Origin: Manihot esculenta
Lineage: Eukaryota; Streptophyta; Magnoliopsida; Malpighiales; Euphorbiaceae
Direction of reading: 5' to 3'
NCBI RefSeq assembly: GCF_001659605.2
Contig: NC_035162.2
Span: 25,834,161-25,898,160, forward strand
DNA: 64,000 nucleotides
Below are positions 10,026-21,665 of the stretch, one piece after another. The notes under the pieces were generated by a model, which had not been told where the DNA came from, did not search any database, and saw nothing but the letters and a program-made list of their open reading frames with translations. The position numbers and the translations under genes were made by a program. The stretch's first letter is position 1, and every line of letters begins with the position of its first letter.

Positions 10026-12157
10026 TGTAATACCCGGCTAAACTCCGGCATTGGAATTCCAACCTTCCGACGGAATCCCCGTTGGAATCCGGAATTCTCG
10101 AAGCTGGAATCTCACTAGAAAGGTAAAATAAGGTTTTTATAAAATGAATTTGAAATTTCATTAAGGTTTTGTGTTAAAAAGAAAAAGGAAAATTTTTTTA
10201 GCAAACCCCAGGTTCGGCCACTGAACTTTCAAGTTCGGTCGCCGAAGGGAGGTTCCTCTAAGCCACTGAAGGTGGTTCCTGTTTAGCCGCCGAAGGTGGT
10301 TTATCCAGCCACCTATAAGTGGCCTTCAGCCCAAAAATGAGAGAGCTTCCTCTCCATTTTCGGGCAGAGGTGAGTCCTAGCCCTCCCTTGTTTACTCTTG
10401 TTGTTTTTCCTTCAAATCTCTTAGAAAATTCATGAGTTTTCTCTTGTTTTTAAAGATTTGAGTTCAAATCTAAAGTTTTAAACCTTGAAGACCTCCGGAG
10501 ACCATTTTACCTCATCTCCACATTAGGGTTGTTGTCACCTTTAGATCTCCAAGAGGTAAGTTTAGATCTTTGCTTTTCCTATGTTTTAAATAAGTTTTAA
10601 GAAGGGGTTAAGGGTTGTTAATGCATGAAATGGTTAAATCTAAAGTTTTAGGGTTTGTATTAGTTTTGATGACAAATGCTTCCTCTTGTGTTTTTGTTGT
10701 TGTTTGTTGGAGAATAGACTAGTTTCTATGTCCCTTATGCATGTTGAGTGAGTATGGATGTTTATGGGTTATTGGGTATAAGGATCGGATTGTCCGGTAG
10801 CTGTGTGCATAGGGCAGAATCGGGTTCTGCCTTGCTGGAGAACTCAGGTTCGGCCGCCGAACCTGCTTGTGGAGTCAGCCTTTTGGCCACCTAACCCGCC
10901 TCCGAAGGTTCCAACTTTCAAATCTGTGTGGGGTTTAGGCCACCAAACCTGCCCCCAAAAGTCCCTAACTTTCGGATCTGTGAGGGACCTTTGGCCGCCG
11001 AACTTGTCGCTAAAAGTTGCCTGACCAGCCTTCTTTCGCTTGTTTTGTATCCATGCTTTGGTATGTTTTAGAGGGTTTTTAGGGAGTAGTTTAGAGTCTT
11101 AAAATAGTTATGTTTGGTCCCTCATTTGAGTCCATCTGTGTAGGATCGGACTTGGGAGACTGTAGAGGCCTGCAGTGAGATAATTGTGTCAGTGTTAGGT
11201 GAGCGTCAGCCAGAGGTGAGTAGAACTAAACTAAATCATTATTTTAAGAAATTAAATCTTTTAAGCATGATTATGCATCATGAATGCCATGTATATTTAT
11301 TAGGTTGTTTTGCATTAGAATTCACGAATATGATGCATTACATAATTTACTGTTGATGTGGATGGATATTGGATGACCCACTAGCCCTCGAGTATGATGT
11401 GATATGATATGATATGGAAGTCCAGATCGAGGCCCATTCTATGCCTCCGGCAATATGTAAAAGAAATTCTAGGTTGAGACCCATTCTACGCCCCTGACAT
11501 TATGAATATGTTGTGTTATGTTTAATAGGAAGTCCTAAGGAGCTCCCGTTGAGGGCCGGGCATTATTGGAATATGTAGAGAGTTACTGGTGACAAGTCCA
11601 TCTTGATGTGTAATGTTTGTGTTGTGACGCATTTCATACGAGCATATGTTTATTAAACTATTTTTATATTCTGCTCACTAGGCTCTTGTAGCTTATCCCT
11701 TTCCCCTAACCCCAGGTTTGCAGGGTCAAAGATAGCTCAGGGAAGTCGGCATAGTTGCTGGTATAGTCTAATGTAATAGTATAGATGTGGACATGTATTA
11801 TTTTATAGTTTTAGAAGTATGCTTTGCCCTAGTTTTGTCCTTGTAATCCCAGTTTACTTGATCTTTATGTAAAAGTTTTTTATTATGAGTTATGTTTGAA
11901 CTAAGCCTGAGGCATGTGATGTTTATCATACTGGAGCATTTGATGACGACTCTAGTATGGATTTATGTTTTCAGTTTTAATGAATGCACATGTTGAGCCT
12001 TAGTTCATGGAATGTTCATGTTTTTATTATATCGTATGATCATGTATGGGATTTTATCAGGTATACAGGATGTATAGTAGGCTTGCTACGGGCTCCGGCG
12101 ATCTTAAGTCGATCTGAACCCTAGCACCGGTAACGGTTTGATTTTCAGGTCATTACA
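10026..12157 (+). mobile_element. 5' LTR of Tekay-like element no. 2
   Basis: Begins TGTAATACCCGGC at 10026 and ends GGTCATTACA at 12157. It is followed three bases later by the initiator-Met primer site. It shares the series' landmarks: GCCGCCGAA-type motifs (10210-10310, 10850-11000), GGTCCCTCATTTGAGTCC (11115), 'CCATTCTACGCCCCT' minisatellite units (11420-11510) and the terminal block. It inserted into the CRM-like pol, with TTTAT (10021-10025) as the left target copy. The right copy is not found because the element's 3' LTR is missing. It is older than copy no. 1, judging from its sequence differences. Confidence 0.88.
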
Positions 12158-12160
12158 GAG

Positions 12161-12172
12161 TGGTATCAGAGC
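12161..12172 (+). other. Primer binding site, initiator tRNA-Met (Tekay no. 2)
   Basis: TGGTATCAGAGC directly downstream of the LTR end. Confidence 0.9.
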
Positions 12173-12214
12173 TCTAAGTTTGTATGGTCGGACCTAGAGT
12201 GTTGAGCTCTGACT

Positions 12215-13800
12215 CGCGGTTGTCGAAGTCGGTCAAAAATAACCTCTACAGTTATCAACAATCTTACAACTGCAGATAGTGGTAAAGGATCGAATCCACA
12301 GAGAATTGAGTACTTATCTATTTTTTCCCAAACAAGATCAATTAGAATCAACTGAAAGCACAATTGAAAGCAAGTAGATCAAAAGTAAAGTGCAATAAAG
12401 TAAAAAAATGGGGTTTTGAGATTGATTTGACTAACAAATATTGAAAGCAATTAAAACAGCAAGTAATTAAAATAAAAGAAGAAATCAATATGAGAAAAGT
12501 CTAGTTGAAGATATGGATCCACTTTGGTTGTTTGGGTTGATCATTGAAACTTATGTTTTCTTGATTGGTTCAATAGATTAGTTATGGGGGTGGAAAATGC
12601 TTCTCACCACCATGTCTCTCCTTATGATCAAATCAATTAGGGAACGTCCTTTAATCAATTACTAATTAACAAATTGCCAAGGAACGTCCTTGGACCTTAG
12701 GCATCAAAACAATTATCAATTGTATAAAGAATGAGAGAGATCCAATCCTAGCTACTCCAAACGCATGAAGATGATGCTAGATCATACAATTCCTTAGTTT
12801 TTACACCAAGTGTTCTTAGGTCAGAATATTTCCAGCAATTATGGACTAACAAATATCCCAACTAACAATCAATTAACTTTGCAATCAAGAATCAAGTGGC
12901 CAGTTTGATCAAAACAACAAAGCAATCTTAGAATTAAGCACACAATTGCATGAATATTGAACAAACCAAAAGCAAACACTTTATGTTCAGATCTCACAAC
13001 CCTTTAAACAACCTTAGTTTCAACCAAACTTCAACTAGAATTAAGGGTTTCAGCCACTCATGGCTGATCAAAACAAAAAGTAGAAGAAGAGAAGAAGGAA
13101 GGAGGAACCGGCGGCGGCAAAGACTTGTGGAGATTGGCGGCCGAACCTTGGAGAGGTTGGGAGATTGAGTCCTTGAAATCTCTACTTCTTGTCTTCATAA
13201 GGTCTTTAAATAAGTCTTGGGAGGTTGTCTAGGGTTTCTTGGGTGTCCATGCAACTTTTTGAGGCTGCCTAAAGTGCCCTTGGTCTAATATATGTCTTCT
13301 ATGTGCATGTGGAAAGTTGCAAGGACTTTTTGGTCTTTTAATTGCTGTCCAAGTGTGTCCAAGAAGTTTCCTTCACATTATTCATGCACTAAAGAGGAAG
13401 GTAGAGCCTCCTTTTGAATTTTGAATGTGCATGGCATGAAGTGGGAAACATGTGATCTTCAAGATTTGGCTTCTTGAATAAGGAAGAGGCAGTTCGGGGG
13501 GACTTTCGGCCGCCTAAGCTTAGTTTCAGAAGCTGGACTTTTGGCTCTGGAGAAGACTTTCGACCACCGAAGGTGCCACCGAAAATAAGTGACTTTTGGC
13601 TCTGGACAAGGTTTTTGGCCACCAAAGGTGCTTCCGAAGGTGGCTTTTCCAGATTTGGCACTTTTTGGCAATTTTAAGAGCATTTTCTCTTGATTGTCTC
13701 TTTACACCTAATATCTGTAAAACATGATTAAAATCACAAAATTAGGTAGAATAGATGTAAATAAACATCAATAAGATCATGATAATATGGACTAAAATAT
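12215..13800 (-). mobile_element. Non-autonomous element 'A', minus strand, unclassified
   Basis: Interrupts the leader of Tekay no. 2: the leader text before about 12206 and after about 13810 is continuous when compared with copies no. 1 and no. 3. Its plus-strand left end (CGCGGTTGTCGAAG...GGTCAAAAATAA) is the reverse complement of the right end of element B (58139-59516). The rest is collinear with B in reverse, including the 'CAGCCACTCATGGCTGA' block. Possible degenerate 9-bp duplications are GCTCTGACT (12206-12214) and GCTCTATCA (13801-13809). No coding capacity is seen. Its own 5' part (13476-13660) holds GCCGAA-type motifs resembling the Tekay LTRs. Confidence 0.7.
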
Positions 13801-14031
13801 GCTCTATCAGGCTCATAGATGTTATAGAGGGCAAGCACAATTAGAAAAAATCATGTCCACTAGGATAAGATGTAGAGTCCTGTCTTGATATATGTATGAT
13901 GATGTGTGATGCCATGACTATATGCATATGCATTCTTGTTATGTTATGTATATGATGTGGGTTCATGTGTATCCACATAAACCATATGATACTAATGTTT
14001 ATGTGATATATGTTGTTTTTCAAAAGACAGG

Positions 14032-14773
14032 ATGCGAGGCTCACGTCGATCTGCACGATTGACCGAAGTTCCACCTGAAAATGAGGGCATGGATGCCCTT
14101 CCTCCTACTGCTCCATCAAGAGCACGGTCGAGTAGGACTAATAGAGGTGAAACGTCAAGGGACCCTAGAAGGTCTTTTGATGTAAACAGAAGAACATATT
14201 TGGGAAGGATGTCTGCGGATATTAGGGAAACAGTGGAGGATGATCAAAGAAGAGACGGAAGTCTGGGTGTGAGATTTTCAGGAGAGGGTATGGGAGAATC
14301 TGAAGGAGGCACTTAGGCCTCGGGTTTTGCTTACCCACCTTAGTATCAACCCTACCCACAGGGACCTGGGTATCCGATGGGAGGCCCATCGGATTTCTCT
14401 AGCTACCACCCGTACCCCTCACACATGCCCTATCCTCCCTATTACCCACCATATCCACCTTATCCCATGTTTTCACCTCCACACTTTTATTACCAGAATC
14501 CAGCAAACCCAAATCCAGGGAATGCTGCACCACCTCCTCCCCCAGCAGAACTAGAAATTCCTGAAACCCAACCACACAAACCTAACCCATCAGCAGGGAG
14601 CAAGGTGAAAATGACGGACTATTTGAAGTTAGATGCTCCTAAGTATAAAACGGGTGATGACCCGTTTGAATATATCAAGGCAGTGAAGATGATAGCAGAT
14701 GAATTAGGGGCCTGTGATAGCAGAGCCATTTAGATGGCGGGGTTCACTCTAAAATGCAAGAAGGCAAAGGAAT
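14032..14773 (+). pseudogene. gag relic of Tekay no. 2
   Basis: Opens with 'MRGSRRSARLTEVPPENEG', matching the gag start of copy no. 1. It continues through a Pro/Tyr-rich stretch to '[29 protein letters not shown]'. In-frame TAG codons occur at 14314 (CAG in copy no. 1) and 14731 (GAG in copy no. 1). It is broken at 'KKAKE' by the solo LTR at 14774. Gag sequence after this point, including the zinc knuckle, is missing: what follows the solo LTR corresponds to the Gly/Arg-rich end of gag. It is non-functional. Confidence 0.88.
14769..14773. repeat. Target site duplication GGAAT
   Basis: GGAAT at 14769-14773 and 17097-17101 brackets the solo LTR. Confidence 0.88.
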
Positions 14774-17096
14774 TGTAATACCCGGCTAGACTCCGGTATC
14801 GGAATTCCTACCGTCCGGTGGGATCTCGGATGTCGGAAGTCTCTAGAAGGGTAAAGCCATGTTTTCATAAAATGTTTTAATGTATTTTATGGTTTTAAGT
14901 AAGAAAGGAATTGAGTTTTGAATGAAAAAGACCATGGAGGCATTTCCAGGTTCGGCCGCCGAACCTCAAGTTCGGCCGCCGAATATTGGATAGTTTAGTG
15001 GGGCAAGTTAGGCTTTCGAAAGTTGCTAAGGTTCGGCCGCCGAACCTCATGTTCGGCCGCCAAACTTGCATGAGTTTTGGAGGCACTTTAGGCTGCCGAA
15101 AGGTGGTCTGGCCAGCCCTTATAAAAGGGCCCTATGGCCGAAACGGGCGAGTTTTCTCCCCATTTTCGGCCAACGGTGAGTCCATGCTCTCCCATGGTCA
15201 TTTTTGACGATTTTCCTCCGATCTTTCAAGTTTTAACAAGTGTTTGCTTGGTTTTTTGAAGATTTGTGAGCTTTGAGCAAGTTGTGGAACTTGGAGACCC
15301 AAGGAGCAAGATCTCCCCCATCTCCAAGTTAGGATCGTTTCTCCTCTAGATCTTCAAGAGGTAAGCTTCGATCCTACCATTCTTATATGTTTTAAGTAAG
15401 TTTTATGAAGATTTGTGGGGTAGAAATGCATGTTTAGGTTATTTTTGAGTTTATGGGTTAATGTTGAGTTTTTGAACAATGTGAGTTGTATATGTATGTT
15501 TGATGTGTTGTAGTTGGGGTTTAGGATAGTTTGAGTTTATGGGTTAATGTATGTGTGTATGCATGTTGTGGAAGTGTTGGTTTTGAGTTGAATGGGTTGG
15601 GAGGCATTTGTGCATGAAAGAAGCTGAGTTCTGCCCTTTGGAAGAACTCAGGTTCGGCAGCCGAAGGGACTTTCGGCAGCCGAACCTGCCTGTGGAGGCA
15701 AGCCTTTGGCTGCCGAACCCTGCCTCCGAAAGTGAACTTTCGGCTCTAGAAGGGAGTTTCGGCCGCCGAATGTGCCGCCGAACATGCATGAGTTTCATCT
15801 CTGGAGGGAACCTTCGGCCGCCGAAAGTGCCGCCGAAAGTGCATGACTTTCGGCTACCGAACCTGCCGCCGAAAGTGCCCTGTTTAGCCCTCCTTTGCAT
15901 GATTTCTATGATTGTTTTAAGGTGTTTTAGGGGGTTTTGGGGGAGTATTTTTGAGTCATGTTCTTGTATGTTTGGTCCCTCATTTGAGTCCACCTGTGTA
16001 GGTTCGGACCCGAGGAACCGAGGACCCCAACAGTGAATCAGCTGCTTCAGTGTCTTGTCAGAGCTAGCCTGAGGTGAGTAGAATGACTCTTTATGTTTCA
16101 AAGCAAATAATGAAAGTTTTAACATGATTCACGCATCATGAATGCCATGAGATATATTAGGATGCATGCATTAGAATTCACGAATATGTTGCATTGCATA
16201 TGATGTTGTTGATGTGGATGAATGTTGGATGATCCTTTAGCCCGCACTATGATATGAGATAGTGATGATACGGTATGAAAGACCAGTGAGGCCCATTCTA
16301 CGCCCCTGGCACTATGTAAGAGAAAGATCAGTGAGGCCCATTCTACGCCCCTGGCACTATGTAAGAGAAAGACCAGTGAGGCCCATTCTACGCCCCTGGC
16401 ATATTGGAATATTATGTCATGTTAATGTAAGAGAAAGACCAGTGAGACTCATTCTACGCCCCTGGCACTATTGGAATGTGTAGTGGGCTATCGGTGACAA
16501 GTTCATCCTTGATGTGATTTGTCTGTGATGTGATGCATTCCATGTTATCATATGTTTTAAATATTTTTCATTATTCTGCTCACTGGGCTCTAGTAGCTCA
16601 CCCCATTTCCCTAATCCCCCAGGTGTGCAGGTACGGGATAGACCAGGAGGTCAGCTAGAGTAAAGTCATGGTTATGTAATAGCTAGTGGTGGACATGATA
16701 AATATTGAAATGTAATGAATAGTATTAAACAGTTTTGTAATATAATGATGTTATTGAGGATTAGAGTTGTGCTTGACCCCAGTATGTTGTTAATCCCCTT
16801 TGAGTACATGATTTTTAATAATGTTTATGTAAACCAAACTTAATACATGTTATGTTACCCTATTGGAGCATTGATGAGGACTCCAGTGAGGGGTTGATGT
16901 TTATGTTTATGAGTTATTCATGCACAGGTTAAGTTTGATAAATGAATGAGAAAAGTTCAAAATTTTATGTATGTGTTGATCATGTATGGGATTAAACAGG
17001 TTTACAGGTTGTTTGTGAGGCTTGCTACGGGTCCCGGCGGCCTTAAGCCGACCTGGATCCTAGCGCCGGTAGCGGTCCGATTTCCAGGTCGTTACA
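14774..17096 (+). mobile_element. Solo Tekay-like LTR inside Tekay no. 2
   Basis: A 2323-bp LTR from TGTAATACCCGGC to GGTCGTTACA, flanked by GGAAT on both sides, so a solo LTR formed by recombination after insertion. Inside are two clusters of TTCGGCCGCCGAA-like motifs (14948-15095 and 15650-15870) and a TATAAAA box at about 15119-15125. GGTCCCTCATTTGAGTCC lies at 15971 and a short minisatellite at 16281-16480. It sits in the gag of Tekay no. 2 in the same orientation, and is younger than that element. Confidence 0.92.
16281..16480 (+). repeat. 45-bp minisatellite in the LTR
   Basis: Four copies of a unit with 'GACCAGTGAGGCCCATTC' followed by 'TACGCCCCTGGCA', starting at 16281, 16326, 16371 and 16437 (spacing 45, 45 and 66 bp). 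Divergent versions sit at the same place in the other Tekay LTRs. Confidence 0.9.
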
Positions 17097-17101
17097 GGAA
17101 T

Positions 17102-20100
17102 GGTATCAGAGGGCGAGGTCGAGGTCGAGGGCAGCTTTAGCCATATCTCAGGGCAGAGGGCAAGGTCGAGGGAGAGGAACAATCTCTTCTTTAGCAGGTT
17201 CCCAAGGGGAAGGTCCTTCAGCTCCATCACGGATCTTCACCATGACACAGTAGAAGGCCAACACATTAAACACAGTGGTGTCAGGTAAACTCACTATTGG
17301 GTGTTATGTATGCTCTTATGGACCCTGGTGCCTCTCATTCTTTTGTTTCTTCGAGAGCCGTAGACAGTTTGAGTTTGATAGCTTCTGGGCTAGAGTGTCC
17401 TCTTTGGTTCAGTGGGCCCAAGTGTGATTCATATATGGCAGAGTCAGTCTACCGGTTCAATCCAGTCTTTGTTGAGGATAAGTGCCTTCCAACTAACCTT
17501 GTAGTTCTAGATTTGACTGATTTTGACGTCATTCTAGGGATGGATTGGCTCTCTACTCATGGTGCTACCTTAGACTGCAGAGACAAGGTATTCAGGTTCA
17601 GAGAACAAGATGGATCAGAGGTAGTCTTCCGAGGAGACAAGATAGGTACGCCTAGAGGTTTGATATATGCTCTGCAGGCTCATAGATTGCTTAGGAGGGG
17701 TTATTAGGGATTTCTTGCTCATGTCAGAGAGGTTAATGGTCAGGTTAGGTAACCAGCTTCAGTGCCTGTTGTTAGAGAGTTTCTTGACGTTTTTCCAGAC
17801 GAGCTACCAGGTTTACCACCTAGTAGGGAAATAGAGTTTGAAATTGAAGTAATGCCAGGAACCAGACCCATCTTTATTCCTCCCTACAGGATGGCACCTG
17901 TAAAGTTAAAGGAGTTAAAAGAACAGTTGTAAGAATTGGTAGATAACGGTTTCATCCGACCTAGTAGCTCACCTTGGGGTGCCTCGGTTTTGTTCGTGAA
18001 AAAGAAGGATGGATCCTTAAGGCTTTGTATTGACTATAGGCAGTTGAACAAAATCACAACCAAGAACAAGTATCCGTTACCCAGGATCGATGATTTGTTT
18101 GACCAGCTAGTAGGAGCTGGTTGTTTTTCCAAGATAGATTTGAGATTCGGGTACCATCAATTGAGAGTCAGAGAAGAAGACGTACCCAAAATAGTTTTCA
18201 GGACCAGATATGGGCATTACGAGTTCCTAGTAATGTCGTTCGGGTTGACCAATGCCCCTGCAGCATTCATTGATCTCATGAACAGAGTTTTCAGTCAGTT
18301 TCTGGATCACTTTGTTATTGTTTTCATTGATGATATATTAGTGTATTTCAGAAACGCAAAGGAGCATGCCCATCATCTGAGAAGAGTGTTGCAGACTTTG
18401 AGAGAACACGGTTTATATGCCAAGTTCTCTAAATGTGAGTTCTGGTTGAGGAGTATCTCTTTCTTGAGGCATGTAGTGTCAGAAAAGGGAATTGAGGTAG
18501 ACCCTAAAAAAGTAGAAGTTGTAGCTAACTGGTCCAAATCCACTACAGTGACAAAGATTAAAAGCTTTTTGGGTTTGGTAGGTTACTACAGGACGTTTGT
18601 CTAGGATTTCTCAAAAATTACTGCTCCTATGACCAGGTTGACAAAAAAGAATTAGAGGTTTGTCTGGTCAGATCAATGTGAGGAAAGTTTTGAAGAACTA
18701 AAGAGAAGACTGACGTCAGCACTAGTGTTAGCTCTGCCTACAAGTAATGAGAATTTCACAGTATTTTGTGATTCATCTTGAGTGGGACTAGGTTGCGTGT
18801 TGATGCAGAATGAGAGGGTAATTGCTTATGCTTCTAGATAGTTGGAGAAGCACGAGTTAAATTATCCTACACACGATCTAGAGATGGCAGCTGTTAACTT
18901 TGCACTCAAGATGTGGAGGCATTACTTGTATGGGGTAAAATGTGAGATCTTCACAATTCATAAGAGTTTGCAATACATCTTGAGTCAGAAAGAGTTGAAC
19001 CTGAGGCAAAGAAGATGGGTAGAACTACTTAGTGATTATGATTGCAAAATCCAATATCATCCGGGTAAGGCAAATGTGGTGGCAGATACTCTCAGCCGAA
19101 AATCACTTGGTAGTTTATCACATATCTCAGTAGAGAGAAGACCGGTGGTGAGAGAATTTTATAGGCTCATTAGTGAGGGTTTACAGCTAGAGTTATCTGG
19201 TACAGGTGCATTAGTAGCTCAGATGAAAGTGACACCTGTGTTTCTGGAGCAAGTGGCACAGAAACAGCACGAGAACCCCGAGTTGGTGAAAATAGCGAAA
19301 ACTATTCAGACAGGCAAGAATGGTGATTTTGGATTCGACAACAAAGGGATCCTCCATTATGAAAATAGATTGTGTGTACCAAATGATGTAAGCTTGAAAG
19401 GATACATTATGAGAGAGGCCCATAATGCCAGGTACAGTGTTCACCCTGGGGCCACCAAAATGTATCAGGATCTGAAGAGAGTTTACTGGTGGCCAGCTAT
19501 TAAGAGGAAAGTGGCTCAGTTTGTGTCCGCTTACGAGATATGTCAAAGGGTGAAGTTAGAACATCAGAAGCCAGCTGGGATGCTTAACCCACTACTGATT
19601 CTAGAGTGGAAATGGGAACACGTGGCGATTGATTTCGCGGTGGGATTACCAGCAACGTTCAACAGACTAGACTCTATATGGGTAATAGTGGACAGAATGA
19701 CCAAATCTGCTCACTTTATTCCTGTCAGGAGTAGTTACTCCGTGGACAAGTTGGCGCAGGTATATGTGGAAGAGATTATCAGGCTGCATGGGGCCCCAGT
19801 TTCTATAGTGTCAGATAGGGGACTCCAGTTTACCTCCAGGTTTTGGGAGAGTCTGCAAAATGCTATGGGCACAAGGCTAGACTTTAGCACTGCTTTTCAT
19901 CTATAGACTGACGGACAGTCGGAGAGGACCATCCAAACTATAGAAGACATGTTAAGAATGTGTGTGCTAGACTTTAGTGGTTCTTGGAAGCAGCATCTAC
20001 CATTGGTAGAGTTTGCCTACAATAAAGTTACCATGCTAGCATTGGGATGGCTCTTTATGAAGCTTTATATGGGAAGAAGTACAGGTCACCCGTCTGCTGG

Positions 20101-20572
20101 GAAGAAGTGGGAGAAAGGGCTTTAGCAGGGCCAGAATTAGTAGAGATCACCAGCAGGGTAGTGCCTATTATTAGAGAGAGGATCAGAACGGCGGTGAGCT
20201 GACAAAAGAGCTATGCAGACATCCGCAGAAGGCATGTTGTTTTCCAAAAGGGAGATATGTTACATAAGGTGTCTCTTATGAAGGGGGTGATTCGTTTTAG
20301 GAAGAAGGGTAAACTAGCTCCAAGGCACATCGGACCCTTTGAAATTTTGCAAAAGATTGGGAATGTATCTTGCAAGTTAGATTTACCTGCTTCAATGGAG
20401 AGGATCCATCCGATTTTCCATGTTTCCATATTACGGAAATTCGTGTCAGATCCGGGTAAGGTTCTTAATGAACCTGATGTAGAGATCCTAGTAGATCTCA
20501 CCTATGTTGAGCAGCCAGTGCGGATCATAGACACACAAATTAGAAAGCTGCGGAAAAAGGAGATCGCTTTCA
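17102..20572 (+). pseudogene. Decayed gag end and pol of Tekay no. 2
   Basis: Picks up at the Gly/Arg-rich end of gag. The protease follows ('[11 protein letters not shown]', 17315-17350). The reverse transcriptase has '[19 protein letters not shown]' and an FIDD box near 18325-18340. RNase H and the integrase HHCC and core come next, then the start of the chromodomain ('PVRIIDTQIRKL'). Against copy no. 1 there are in-frame stops at 17705, 17750, 17929, 18602, 18652, 18779, 18839, 19904 and 20201, and a one-base loss near 20030 that shifts the frame. The chromodomain is cut at about 20572 by other sequence. No 3' LTR is seen. It is non-functional. Confidence 0.88.
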
Positions 20573-20880
20573 TGAACAGTAAAAATCCACGTGAATCAAT
20601 AGTAAATCTCCCGTGGATCAACAGTAAAGGCTAGAAAATTTCTATATAAAGGGAGCCTCTCCCCTTATGAAGGTAGACCATTGTAATCCCTCTCTCTCTC
20701 TTTATTTTCTCTATCTTTCCTTTGTGTATTCTCTCTCAATTTCCATAATTCTGTATCAGTTCGTAATTTCTAAATATAGTAAGTTTCTTATTTCTCATAT
20801 TATATATTGTTACTTTATAAGTCCGTGTTGACGGCACATTTCTCTTCTCCCTCCACAATCTGACTTAACTCTGGAGATTC
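20573..20880 (+). mobile_element. LTR-like sequence with TATA box, unclassified
   Basis: Starts TGAACAGT right at the break in the Tekay chromodomain. It carries CTATATAAAGGG at 20642-20653 followed by a CT-rich stretch (20690-20740), as in the U3/R part of an LTR. The right border is not clear and no matching duplication of TTTCA was found, so the extent and class are guesses. Confidence 0.4.
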
Positions 20881-21110
20881 CAGGTTAAGGTTGCAGGAAC
20901 CCTAACCGCCGTTAAAAAATTAAAATATCATAAATATGCTTTGTGGTTGCAGCTTAGTCTGATCTTCTACATCAGAAAACTGTTATAAATTTTCTGTTAT
21001 AATAGCTTGAAGGCCAATGACTCTAAGAGGCCATTAAACTTATACTTTTTTAGTATATAGACTGAAAAACTAGACCTCTTCGATCCGGCAAATTGTTGTG
21101 CCGTAGAAAA

Positions 21111-21291
21111 AACTTGGGTTACAAAGTCACGTACCATTAAATTTATCTGAGTTTAAAGTTATATTTACCTAAATCACTAAAGATCCTGTGAGTTTGTTGT
21201 AAACTTGGGTTACAAAGTCACGTACCATTAAAGTTATCTGAGTTTAAAGTTATATTTACCTGAATCATTAAAGATCCTGTGAGTTTGTTGG
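21111..21291. repeat. 91-bp tandem direct repeat (two copies)
   Basis: AACTTGGGTTACAAAGTCAC starts at 21111 and again at 21202. The two copies are collinear to 'CCTGTGAGTTTGTTG' with a few substitutions. No function is visible. Confidence 0.9.
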
Positions 21292-21665
21292 TAAGGCCTA
21301 AGGCGCTTACCACCAGACCAAAAGCTTAAGTTGTTAGTTGAGGCGCTACTTTAATCTTAGTACTAACAGGCGCTACTTTAATCTTAGGACACTCCATTCA
21401 TTCCCAAGGCAAGGAGAGACCAAACGACGACCATTCGCCTGGGGGCATTTGAAGTATATTAAATCCTTTCACCCCCATGAATCGAACCCGCGACCTGGCT
21501 CTGATACCATTGAGCCATAAGACCTAAGGCGCTTACCACCAGACCAAAAGCTTAAGATGTTAGTTGAGGCGCTACTTTAATCTTAGGACACTCCATTCAT
21601 TCCCAAGGCAGGGAGAGACCAAGCGACGGCCATTCGCCTGGGGGCATTTGAAGTATATTAAATCC
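21292..21665 (-). mobile_element. tRNA-derived SINE-like repeat, partly duplicated
   Basis: On the minus strand a tRNA-like head reads TATGGCTCAATGGTATCAGA (A box) and then GGGTTCGATTC (B box) at about 21480-21525. A body follows (GGATTTAATATACTTC...CCTAAGATTAAAGTAGCGCC). The body occurs twice, about 21295-21470 and 21525-21665, and the piece GGCGCTACTTTAATCTTAG is repeated again at 21342 and 21369. This looks like a tandem or head-to-tail SINE insertion. It is not a tRNA gene: no acceptor stem closes around the boxes. Confidence 0.6.

Noticed and set aside
16281..16480. CRISPR-like spaced repeats
   Set aside because: Spacing is uneven, the whole unit repeats including the 'spacers', and it is at the usual minisatellite site of the LTR in plant DNA.
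21480..21530. tRNA gene (A and B boxes on the minus strand)
   Set aside because: No closing acceptor stem or proper anticodon arm; linked to a repeated body, so SINE-like.
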